Part shown: positions 1 through 7,056 of the stretch, piece by piece | How positions within the stretch are numbered: the first letter of the stretch is position 1 | Layout: each line of letters opens with the position of its first letter | Source of the DNA: Bacteroidia bacterium | Lineage (GTDB): Bacteria > Bacteroidota > Bacteroidia > Cytophagales > JAAEPT01 | NCBI GenBank assembly: GCA_030431525.1 | Contig: JAUIJC010000006.1 | Coordinates: forward strand, 1-64,000 | Direction of reading: 5' to 3' | DNA length: 64,000 bases | Translations under genes and position numbers: made by a program | Notes under the pieces: model-generated | The model's database searches: none | What the model saw: only the letters and a program-made list of their open reading frames with translations | Told to the model about the DNA's origin: nothing

Positions 1-63
1 TGGTGGAAACAATACTGTTTGTCCTGGTTCATATTGCTTAAAAGTCTTCTTGGAATGGGCCAT
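1..63 (-). CDS. Transposase N-terminus, IS1182 family (partial)
   Basis: An ATG at 63-61 opens 21 codons that run off the left edge, encoding MAHSKKTFKQYEPGQTVLFP and one further residue. IS1182-family transposases characteristically start with a short basic segment followed by F-x-x-Y-x-x-x-Q-x-x-L-x-P-P, and that pattern is present here (FKQY, Q, LFPP). The DDE catalytic domain would lie outside the window, so whether the gene is intact is unknown. An alternative is a chance short ORF, but its position just inside a probable IS end argues for a real gene. Confidence 0.55.
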   Translation of the reverse strand, partial: MAHSKKTFKQYEPGQTVLFPP

Positions 64-92
64 CCTCAAAGCTAACAATCTGATAAAAATGA

Positions 93-127
93 AAAGAGGC
101 TGACTCAACTTTTGAGACAGCCTCTTT
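93..127 (-). terminator. Hairpin in the IS end, likely terminator for the lipoprotein gene
   Basis: A 10-bp perfect arm, AAAGAGGCTG (93-102), pairs with CAGCCTCTTT (118-127). Inside it is a second 5-bp pair, CTCAA (104-108) with TTGAG (112-116). On the minus strand the hairpin is followed by a T-rich run, so it can terminate transcription arriving from the gene that ends at 149. The same bases form the probable IS terminal repeat, so the structure may serve both roles. Confidence 0.6.
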
Positions 128-148
128 GTATTATGGATTGAAGAAGAA

Positions 149-1948
149 TTACTTCAATGCATTTTTGAATTCTTCGCTTTCTTGGAAGTTAGCGAACTCC
201 AAATCATTAACTGCTTTTTCAGCCAAGCTACGGTCAAGCTTAACAGCTTGAGCGAGGTTCTTGGTCATCAACTCAAGGTTGTTAGTGCGAGCACCAACTA
301 CAGCCAAGAGGTAGTAAGCAGTAGCGTCTTGTTCGTTGATGTAAGAAGCGCTAGAAAGAGCTTGCTCAGCTTTTGGATAGTCTTTGCTCAAGAGGTGAGC
401 CAAGCCCAAGTCCAAAACAGCGTTTTGTACTTCAGTACCTGCAGATCCCAAGTTGCTGATCGCTTGTGGGTATTCGCCACGCTTTACGTAGATCGTACCC
501 AAACCAGCTTGGATGCCTTTCTTAACTTCTGGGTTAGAAGATGGCTTGCTAGAAGCAGCGTTGAACTTCTCCATTGCAGCGTCACGCTCACCTTTAATCA
601 ACAAGCAGATTGCTTCGTTGTTCAAAGCCTCAGCGCTTTCTTCTTTGCTGTTAGCCAATTTGAATTGGTCAAGAGCCTTACCAACCAAAGCGTTCTTGTC
701 AGACTCGTTTCCAGCTTTTTGAGCTTTCTCCAAGTAGATGGCGCCAAGGTTGTTGTAAGCTTGCCACATGTCATACTTAGTAGCAGCCATGTAAAGCTTT
801 TCTTTCTCGTCGGCCAATGGAGTCATTTCAGCAGCGAACATCAACTCCTCGAAAGACAAGGTGTCGTAGTTTGACTTACCGTCAATGATTCCTTTTGCTA
901 GGATGCTGATTTCGGCGTCAGTCTTCTTAGGCTTGACACTCAAAATCTCAGTTTTGGAATAACGAAGACCTGGGTAGATCTCGCTTTCCAAACGGCTGTA
1001 GAAAGGAAGTTGCTCAACAGACTTAGCCTGCTCTTCAAAGGTAGCACCTTGAGAAGTTGCTTGGATAGCCTGTTGTTTTTCCTCAGCTGTGAATTGGTCA
1101 GAAGCGTTCAAAGCCTCTTTGAAACCATCCCAGTTGAAGATGATAGCTTTAGTTTCAAATTTGATGCTGTCGGCAAGACCACGGTAGTCGTACTGACGCA
1201 TTTTCTTGCGGTAGAAATCCTCAACAACTTTAGCACGTTGCTCAGAAAGCTTCTCGTTGATGCGCTCAAGACCCTCTGGAGAGTGGGAACCCATGATGGT
1301 TACCGTGCGAGTCTTGTTCTTGCTTGCGATGAAGGCGTCAAGTTTCTTACCCTCGCCACCTTTGATCTCAGAGCTGCGAAGATTCGCGCTTCCTTTTTCA
1401 AAAAGGAATTCTACGTGAGTAGGAACAAGCTCCTCGCGGTTGTCGTAACCGTGATCAGCGTAAGCGATGTTGTAGGCGTCCTGCACCATGCGTGATGTGA
1501 TGATCACACCCTTGGCAACGGACAACTCTGCAGTTTCCTTGAACTTGGTTTTTTCCAAGTTGGAAGCCACACCTTTGATAACAACCTCACCATTCTGCAT
1601 GTCGTCAGTATAGTAGAAGCTGAAACTGCTGGATTGGCTCGGGTTCTCAACTTTTTGATTTGGGAACTCCGTGTCGGAGAATTCCACAGTTTCGAACTCC
1701 TCACCTTGTGGCGCAGAGTATTTGTAAGAAGTGCGCAGGGTGTAAAGCCTGTTCTTCTTCAACATTTTGGTCGGAAGAACCGCATCCAACTTGAATTTCA
1801 CGGAATCACCATGAAGCTCAAGAGGGCTTGGTGTTACGGTCAACTCTTGGTCCTTAGCGGCCTTGACCATTTGGTTCATCGAACAGCCAGAGAGGGCAAC
1901 CAACCCGGCCAACGGAAGTGCTGTGTAGCGTATTTTAAGCAGATTCAT
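149..1948 (-). CDS. Outer-membrane lipoprotein with OmpA-like region and TPR repeats
   Basis: A 599-residue protein starting MNLLKIRYTALPLAGLVALSGC. The LSGC lipobox marks a lipoprotein with Cys22 as the acylated residue. Residues about 175-260 look like an OmpA-type peptidoglycan-associated domain: a beta strand (THVEFLFEKGSANL), a KLDAFIASK helix, and TVTIMGSHSPEG followed by SEQRAKVVEDF. From about residue 370 to the end there are helical tetratricopeptide-type repeats (for example YNNLGAIYLEKAQKAG and ALNNEAICLLIKGERDAAMEKF). The architecture suits an envelope scaffold protein tethered to peptidoglycan. It is the last gene of the minus-strand group, ends next to an IS end, and no specific function can be assigned. 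Confidence 0.8.
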   Translation of the reverse strand: MNLLKIRYTALPLAGLVALSGCSMNQMVKAAKDQELTVTPSPLELHGDSVKFKLDAVLPTKMLKKNRLYTLRTSYKYSAPQGEEFETVEFSDTEFPNQKVENPSQSSSFSFYYTDDMQNGEVVIKGVASNLEKTKFKETAELSVAKGVIITSRMVQDAYNIAYADHGYDNREELVPTHVEFLFEKGSANLRSSEIKGGEGKKLDAFIASKNKTRTVTIMGSHSPEGLERINEKLSEQRAKVVEDFYRKKMRQYDYRGLADSIKFETKAIIFNWDGFKEALNASDQFTAEEKQQAIQATSQGATFEEQAKSVEQLPFYSRLESEIYPGLRYSKTEILSVKPKKTDAEISILAKGIIDGKSNYDTLSFEELMFAAEMTPLADEKEKLYMAATKYDMWQAYNNLGAIYLEKAQKAGNESDKNALVGKALDQFKLANSKEESAEALNNEAICLLIKGERDAAMEKFNAASSKPSSNPEVKKGIQAGLGTIYVKRGEYPQAISNLGSAGTEVQNAVLDLGLAHLLSKDYPKAEQALSSASYINEQDATAYYLLAVVGARTNNLELMTKNLAQAVKLDRSLAEKAVNDLEFANFQESEEFKNALK

Positions 1949-2122
1949 CGATCGTTATTTCCTTTAGTAAAAGAAATCTTCCCACAATTGAAAACGTGTG
2001 CTAATCTATCGTTTAGATGTTGGATTTCAAACGATGGAGGCAAAGTTTTCCTGAATGAAACGAAAAAATATGGAATCTGCGTGTGTGTTTAGGCCTATTG
2101 TAGAAGGTAATGAAAGCCTTTT

Positions 2123-3133
2123 TTAGAGTTCCGAGAACGTATTTTTCTTGTTGACAAAGTGTTTGTAAACGATGGAATGGCCTAAAACACCGTTCATGTA
2201 GGGAAAGTGTTTTTTTCGTCCGATTTTCTTACGGATAGCTGGTAATGAGGGTAAACTACCATAAAATGCCATATGGGCTTTGAATATGGCCCATGTGTCT
2301 TTTGGTGCTCCACTCAAGATGAATTTCACTCCAGCAATGCCGTCCAATACCATTCTTGGGAAGATGGTTTGCAGAAACTGCCTCTTGGGAAGGTTTTTGG
2401 CTAAAAGGAAGAGCCCGTTTCGGAAGTTCAAATAGGTTTTCTTCGGGTTGGAGGCAGAAAGTGTGCCTCCGCCAACATGATAAACCAAGCTATCTGAGCA
2501 GTAAAAAATCTTCTTGCCAAGGTTTTGTATGCGCCAGCAAAGGTCAATTTCTTCCATGTGGGCAAAGAAGCGCTCATCGAATCCGCCTAACTCATGGAAA
2601 ACTTCTGAACGAATGGTCATGCAGGCACCTGTTGCCCAAAAGATCTCTCTAGAATCATCGTATTGCCCATTGTCCTTCTCCAAGCTTTGGAATAGGCGTC
2701 CTCTGCATAAAGGGAAGCCGTAACGGTCAATATAGCCACCAGCGCCACCAGCGTATTCAAAGCTTTCCTTTTCATGGTAAGCCCTGATTTTTGGTTGGCA
2801 AGCGGCGATGTCTGGATTTTCATCCAAGAGTTTGACTTTAGGTTCCAGCCAGTTTGGGGTGACTTCTACATCCGAGTTGAGTAGGACGTAATAGTCAGCC
2901 TCAATTTGTTTGAGCGCCAAGTTGTAGCCACGGCAAAAACCTTCATTCTTGTCTAATTGGACTATGGTAACCTCAGGGTGGTTCTTCTCAACCCAAGCTA
3001 CAGAGTCATCTGTGGAAGCGTTGTCAGCTACCACTACTTCTGCATTTGGGCTGTTTTCAACGACCCCAGGGAGGAATTTTTCTAAAAAGCTCTTCCCGTT
3101 CCAGTTCAATATGACGACGGCGGTTTTTGCCAT
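2123..3133 (-). CDS. Glycosyltransferase family 2 protein
   Basis: A 336-residue GT-A fold transferase. It has the N-terminal Rossmann-like start (AVVILNWNGKSFLEKFLPG), VVADNASTDDS for nucleotide binding, LLNSDVEV as the DxD-type metal site, and the downstream acceptor region with GGFDERFFAHMEEIDLCWR, the ED-type catalytic segment of GT2 enzymes such as rhamnosyltransferases. No transmembrane helix is obvious, so it probably works at the inner membrane face. It lies 39 bases downstream of ybaB and probably belongs to the hisS-led transcript. Its sugar and acceptor are unknown. It is separated from the large polysaccharide locus by about 6 kb and is on the opposite strand. Confidence 0.88.
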   Translation of the reverse strand: MAKTAVVILNWNGKSFLEKFLPGVVENSPNAEVVVADNASTDDSVAWVEKNHPEVTIVQLDKNEGFCRGYNLALKQIEADYYVLLNSDVEVTPNWLEPKVKLLDENPDIAACQPKIRAYHEKESFEYAGGAGGYIDRYGFPLCRGRLFQSLEKDNGQYDDSREIFWATGACMTIRSEVFHELGGFDERFFAHMEEIDLCWRIQNLGKKIFYCSDSLVYHVGGGTLSASNPKKTYLNFRNGLFLLAKNLPKRQFLQTIFPRMVLDGIAGVKFILSGAPKDTWAIFKAHMAFYGSLPSLPAIRKKIGRKKHFPYMNGVLGHSIVYKHFVNKKNTFSEL

Positions 3134-3172
3134 GGATGTATTCGTGTCTTTTGTGAGCTACAGCGGTGTAGC

Positions 3173-3499
3173 TTATAGATTGAGGTCAAGCCCTGGGATA
3201 TTTGGCAACATGCCAGCAGTCGCTTTTTGCATGTGTTCCTTCACCTTTGGCTCGATTTCCTCACCTGCTTTGTTAATAGCGGCAATGATAAGGTCTTGCA
3301 ACATTTCCTTGTCCTCTTCTTTCAAAAGAGAAGAGTCAATGTCAAGGTTGGTGATTTGACGCTGGCCGTTGATGGTGGCTTTTACCAATCCAGCTCCAGA
3401 CTCACCGTTGGCTGAAATGTTTCCAAGTTCAGCTTGTGCTTGTTTTACTTTCTCTTGGGCTTCTTGCACTTTGCCCATCATTGCATTTAGGTCGAACAT
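3173..3499 (-). CDS. ybaB: YbaB/EbfC family nucleoid-associated protein
   Basis: A 108-residue protein of the usual YbaB/EbfC length, starting MFDLNAMMGKVQEAQEKV. It has the family's helix-strand-helix layout: an N-terminal amphipathic helix rich in Gln, Lys and Glu, a central sheet (GLVKATINGQRQITNLDID), a helical segment (LQDLIIAAINKAGEEI), and a short hydrophobic tail. Family members dimerise and bind DNA without strong sequence preference. The ATG at 3499 is the only sensible start. It sits 62 bases after the T9SS protein gene and 39 before the glycosyltransferase gene. Confidence 0.92.
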   Translation of the reverse strand: MFDLNAMMGKVQEAQEKVKQAQAELGNISANGESGAGLVKATINGQRQITNLDIDSSLLKEEDKEMLQDLIIAAINKAGEEIEPKVKEHMQKATAGMLPNIPGLDLNL

Positions 3500-3561
3500 C
3501 TTTCTGTAGGTTAATGGTTCGTTGGGGTGTCCGTATTGGATTGTCCCAATTATTTTTTAGA

Positions 3562-5493
3562 TCAGCGGATCAGGACAAAAGTTCCTGACCGTATAACTTC
3601 CTCTCCAGTTTTATCTACGGCTTTCGCACGGAAAGTGTAGGTTCCTGACGCACTAAGTTTTTCACGGTAGAAGCCATTCCATCCGTCATCCATGGCGTCA
3701 GATTCAAACACCTCTTCACCCCATTGGTTGAAAATGTGTAGCTCGTATGTGTCTATGAATTTCCCTTTGGGGAAAAACAGGTCGTTTGCCCCATTTCCGT
3801 CGGGGGTGAATGCATTTGGAAAGAACAGGGTAGCGGGTTGCTTGTATCGGATAATGTTTGAAAAGCTTTGGCCTTCATTCAAGTCCGATTGCGCAATGAC
3901 TCTATAATATAACACCTGCCGTTCGGCGTCCAGTTCCGTGTCCGTGAAGCTAAGCGTGTTACCCACATTGACTGATTTGAAGGCAGTTCCCGAGGCATCG
4001 AGCCACTCCAAGATATAGCTGGTATTCCCCTCAAAACCAATAAATGGTGTCCATTCCAAGATGTAGCCTTCCGTCAGGCTTTCTTTTCCTTGGAGAAGCA
4101 TGGAGCAAGTGAGTGGCGTTTCGCTGGTGTCCGAAAGGTTTCCGCAGACATCCACAAAATCCATGAAGTAGCAATAGGGGGCATTCGAAGGAGTCGCAGA
4201 GGAATCAATGTATTGCTGATTCGTGCTTGCGAAACTGCGGTAAAGACTGTCAGCCATTAAAGTGTCTACTTGTCGACCGAGGAAATAGGTAGCAGGGACA
4301 AAAGGGTCTGGAATTTCCCAAGAAAGAAGAATGCTGTCGTTTTCCACTGATGCCAAGAAATCCTCAACAGGATCAGGCGTGTCTTCTGAAATGGCTGTTA
4401 CACATATGGTGTTTGATGCAGACAAAAGGGAAGTCCCTGATTTGTTGAGTTGCTTCAGTTCGGTAACTATTTGATAGCAATATTCCTGTCCACAAATGAC
4501 TTCAGTATCTACATATCGGGCTCTTCCTGTTGAGTCAATCTGAAGATTTTGAGGGAAGATGGAATCAAGTGGCGTACTATTCCTGAAAATCTTGTACTGA
4601 AGTACATCCTGAGGATTTGCATAGCTGTTCCAATTCAGAATAGTCTGGTTGTTTTCTGCTTTGGCTACGACAAGGAAAGTATGGCAAATGGTGTCACTCA
4701 CAATGCTATTCCCACAAACATCAAAACTTGTGAGACGAAAACAATTGTCATCGTTTACATCAAGGCCATTGAACAATAGGGTGCTATCTGCCCCGACAAC
4801 TGAAAAAGTGTCAAGGGTAAGAAAAGCCCCACTGTTAACGCTGACAGCATTTGAATAGGTTAAAAAATCAAAAGCGTTGAAGCTCAACTCAATTTCACTG
4901 TCAGAGCTTGTTAGTGTCTGGGTGATATCGGGTTTGATAAGCTCATTAAATAAGGTGACATCTTTGGTGGCGCTACTTCCGCAAGTTGCTTCCAAGTATT
5001 TCCCTCTAACGGTCACCGTTTTGGGGAGCGTATCTGCATAGGTATATGTGCTACTTTCATTTGGAAGAAGGCTGTCAATAGCTGATCCATCTCCAAAATC
5101 AACTTCATAGATGTCATAATTATCACCTGTAATGGAAATAACCAATTCTCGTCCTTCGCATGGTTTTGCTTCAAATTGAGGGGTTGGGGCACCCAGTACA
5201 GTGATGTAGTTTTCTTTTGTTAAGGTTTTTATACCACCTCCACCTGATTGATTGTTAATGATTTGCGTAATGGAATAAACCCCTTGGGTGAAATATGTAT
5301 GTGTGTCTCCTGGAAGAGGGAAAGTATCTGTCTCAACGAAGCGATATCTTGGATTAAAGTCCTCAGAGCAATTAATCATGGTTACAAAAAAAGGAGCGCA
5401 ACCAACTGTGTCATCTGCGTCAAAACAAGGAGTCTGAGCAGATGAGGATAGAGAAAAGGCAAAGAGAGTTAAAAAAAAGAAAAGGTGTTTCAT
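3562..5493 (-). CDS. Secreted surface protein with T9SS type B (gliding motility-associated) C-terminal domain
   Basis: A 643-residue exported protein when started at the ATG at 5493 (MKHLFFFLTLFAFSLSSSAQ), which gives a clean signal peptide. A longer reading from 5514 would add seven non-signal residues and is less likely. The middle holds PKD-like and fibronectin III-like beta modules, many with paired cysteines. The last 85 residues are a type B T9SS sorting domain: FFPNAFTPDGNGANDLF, then YELHIFNQWGEEVFES and GWNGF. Such proteins are exported by the type IX system and attached to or released from the cell surface. The ligand is unknown. It follows hisS by 41 bases. Confidence 0.87.
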   Translation of the reverse strand: MKHLFFFLTLFAFSLSSSAQTPCFDADDTVGCAPFFVTMINCSEDFNPRYRFVETDTFPLPGDTHTYFTQGVYSITQIINNQSGGGGIKTLTKENYITVLGAPTPQFEAKPCEGRELVISITGDNYDIYEVDFGDGSAIDSLLPNESSTYTYADTLPKTVTVRGKYLEATCGSSATKDVTLFNELIKPDITQTLTSSDSEIELSFNAFDFLTYSNAVSVNSGAFLTLDTFSVVGADSTLLFNGLDVNDDNCFRLTSFDVCGNSIVSDTICHTFLVVAKAENNQTILNWNSYANPQDVLQYKIFRNSTPLDSIFPQNLQIDSTGRARYVDTEVICGQEYCYQIVTELKQLNKSGTSLLSASNTICVTAISEDTPDPVEDFLASVENDSILLSWEIPDPFVPATYFLGRQVDTLMADSLYRSFASTNQQYIDSSATPSNAPYCYFMDFVDVCGNLSDTSETPLTCSMLLQGKESLTEGYILEWTPFIGFEGNTSYILEWLDASGTAFKSVNVGNTLSFTDTELDAERQVLYYRVIAQSDLNEGQSFSNIIRYKQPATLFFPNAFTPDGNGANDLFFPKGKFIDTYELHIFNQWGEEVFESDAMDDGWNGFYREKLSASGTYTFRAKAVDKTGEEVIRSGTFVLIR

Positions 5494-5534
5494 GTAGGTA
5501 ATTCCCCAGCCCAAAATGAACTGGGGAATATGAG

Positions 5535-6914
5535 TTATTTCAATTTTTCAATCAGTTCCTCCACAGAAAGCCCTTCCTGCTCACCGCTCTTCATGTCTTT
5601 GAGGGTAAGTTTTCCAGAGGCCATTTCCTGTGAGCCAACCATGAGTACAAATGGAATCTCTTTGTTGTTGGCAAAGGTCATTTGCTTCTTCATCTTGGCT
5701 TGGTCGGGGTAAATCTCTGCATTGATGTTTGCTTGGCGCAAGGAGCTCAACACCTTGAGTGAATAGCGTTCTGATTCCTCATCAAAGTTGCAAATCATCA
5801 CTTTGGTGCTGTCCTGATGTTGTTCAGGGAAGAGTTCAAGCTCCTCCATTACATCGTAAATACGATCGACTCCAAAAGAGAATCCAACTCCAGGCACGTC
5901 AGGTAACCCAAACACGCCAGTCAAATCATCATATCGTCCGCCACCAGACACGCTTCCGATGCTCACATTATTGACCTTTACCTCGAAAATGGCGCCCGTG
6001 TAATAGTTGAGGCCACGTGCCAAGGTCATGTCAAATTCAAGTTTGGCATTTTCCAAACCAAAGCCAGCGACATAGTCATACACTTTGCGGGTTTCCTCGA
6101 TGCCTTTCAAGCCCGTTTCAGAGCTTGTCAAGAATTCCTCCATGCGAGCCAAGCGCTCTTTGCTACTTCCAGAAGGGTGGAGGATAGGGCGGAGATTTTC
6201 GATGGCCTCATCGGAAAAGCCTTTTTCAGTGAGTTCCTCAAGGACTTTGTCCTCACCGATTTTATCAAGTTTGTCGATGGCGACACAGAGGTCAGTTTCA
6301 TGGCCTTTGGCGCCAATCACTTCCGTGATTCCCGACAAAATCTTACGGTTGTTGATTTTGATGCTGTAGTCCTCGATGCCGAGTTTCCCGAAAACCTCGG
6401 TAATCATCAGCACGATTTCAGCTTCGCAAATCAAAGATTTTGTGCCAACAACGTCGGCATCGCATTGATAGAATTCGCGGTAACGGCCACGCTGTGGACG
6501 GTCCGCACGCCAAACAGGCTGGATTTGGTAGCGCTTGAATGGGAAACTGATGTCGTTTCGGTTCATGACCACGTAGCGCGCAAACGGTACGGTGAGGTCA
6601 TAGCGCAAGCCTTTCTCCGAAATGATAGGGGTGACGTGCTTGTATCCTTTCTCCAGTTCCTGCTCTCCAACCAATGTCTTTCCTCGCTTAGAAAGGAAAT
6701 CACCCGAGTTCAATACCTTAAACAACAACTGGTCGCCCTCGTCACCATATTTGCCCGTAAGGGTGGAAAGGTTTTCCATAGTTGGCGTTTCCAAAGGGAG
6801 GTATCCGAATTTTTGGAAAGTCTCCTTGATGTTCGAGAAAATGTAATTTCTGCGGACCATTTGCTTTGGTCCAAAATCTCGTGTTCCCTTTGGAATAGAG
6901 GGTTTTTTGCTCAT
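5535..6914 (-). CDS. hisS: Histidine--tRNA ligase
   Basis: A 459-residue class II aminoacyl-tRNA synthetase, MSKKPSIPKGTRDFGPKQM at the N-terminus. Motif 2 is visible in FKRYQIQPVWRADRPQRGRY, the histidine-specific region in LDFDMTLARGLNYYTGAIFE-type sequence (here LEFDMTLARGLNYYTG), and motif 3 in GVGFSFGVDRI. A C-terminal anticodon-binding domain ends the protein. It charges tRNA-His. It is the first gene of the minus-strand series leading to ybaB and has its own promoter element at 6990-6997. Confidence 0.96.
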   Translation of the reverse strand: MSKKPSIPKGTRDFGPKQMVRRNYIFSNIKETFQKFGYLPLETPTMENLSTLTGKYGDEGDQLLFKVLNSGDFLSKRGKTLVGEQELEKGYKHVTPIISEKGLRYDLTVPFARYVVMNRNDISFPFKRYQIQPVWRADRPQRGRYREFYQCDADVVGTKSLICEAEIVLMITEVFGKLGIEDYSIKINNRKILSGITEVIGAKGHETDLCVAIDKLDKIGEDKVLEELTEKGFSDEAIENLRPILHPSGSSKERLARMEEFLTSSETGLKGIEETRKVYDYVAGFGLENAKLEFDMTLARGLNYYTGAIFEVKVNNVSIGSVSGGGRYDDLTGVFGLPDVPGVGFSFGVDRIYDVMEELELFPEQHQDSTKVMICNFDEESERYSLKVLSSLRQANINAEIYPDQAKMKKQMTFANNKEIPFVLMVGSQEMASGKLTLKDMKSGEQEGLSVEELIEKLK

Positions 6915-6989
6915 GACGAGAAAATGAAGGTGTTGAAGTATTGAGGTCTTTTATTGGCTGATACCATCAAAGACTTATTCGTGAGACCG

Positions 6990-6997
6990 CAAAGCTA
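6990..6997 (-). promoter_or_regulatory. Bacteroidota -7 element upstream of hisS
   Basis: The minus strand reads TAGCTTTG, matching the TAnnTTTG element of Bacteroidota housekeeping promoters, 76 bases upstream of the hisS ATG. I do not see a well-spaced -33 TTG, so the call rests on the -7 box and on the upstream glgB terminator. Confidence 0.5.
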
Positions 6998-7010
6998 CGT
7001 TTTTTGGTAC

Positions 7011-7041
7011 AAAAAAACGCCCCATCGTGAAGGATGGGGCG
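7011..7041 (-). terminator. Intrinsic terminator of glgB
   Basis: CGCCCCATC (7018-7026) and GATGGGGCG (7033-7041) form a 9-bp GC-rich stem with a 6-base loop. On the minus strand it is followed by seven T residues, 16 bases after the glgB stop codon. A short T run on the other side could give weak termination of plus-strand transcripts too. Confidence 0.85.
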
Positions 7042-7056
7042 TTTTCGTCAATTGTA

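Larger units (their letters stand above)
1..127 (-). mobile_element. End of an IS1182-like insertion sequence, truncated by the window edge
   Basis: Read on the minus strand, this stretch begins with GAGGCTGTCTCAAAAGTT, which resembles the terminal inverted repeats I associate with IS1182-family elements. A short leader and the first codons of a transposase-like ORF follow. The rest of the element lies beyond the left edge, so the second terminal repeat and any target duplication cannot be seen. The insertion lies directly downstream of the lipoprotein gene that ends at 149. The family assignment is from memory of the family's N-terminal and end sequences, not from a search. Confidence 0.55.

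Noticed and set aside
182-874. Plus-strand open frame of 230 codons opposite the OmpA/TPR lipoprotein gene
   Set aside because: The minus-strand protein has a lipobox, OmpA-like motifs and TPR repeats; the opposite frame has no recognisable motif or start context.
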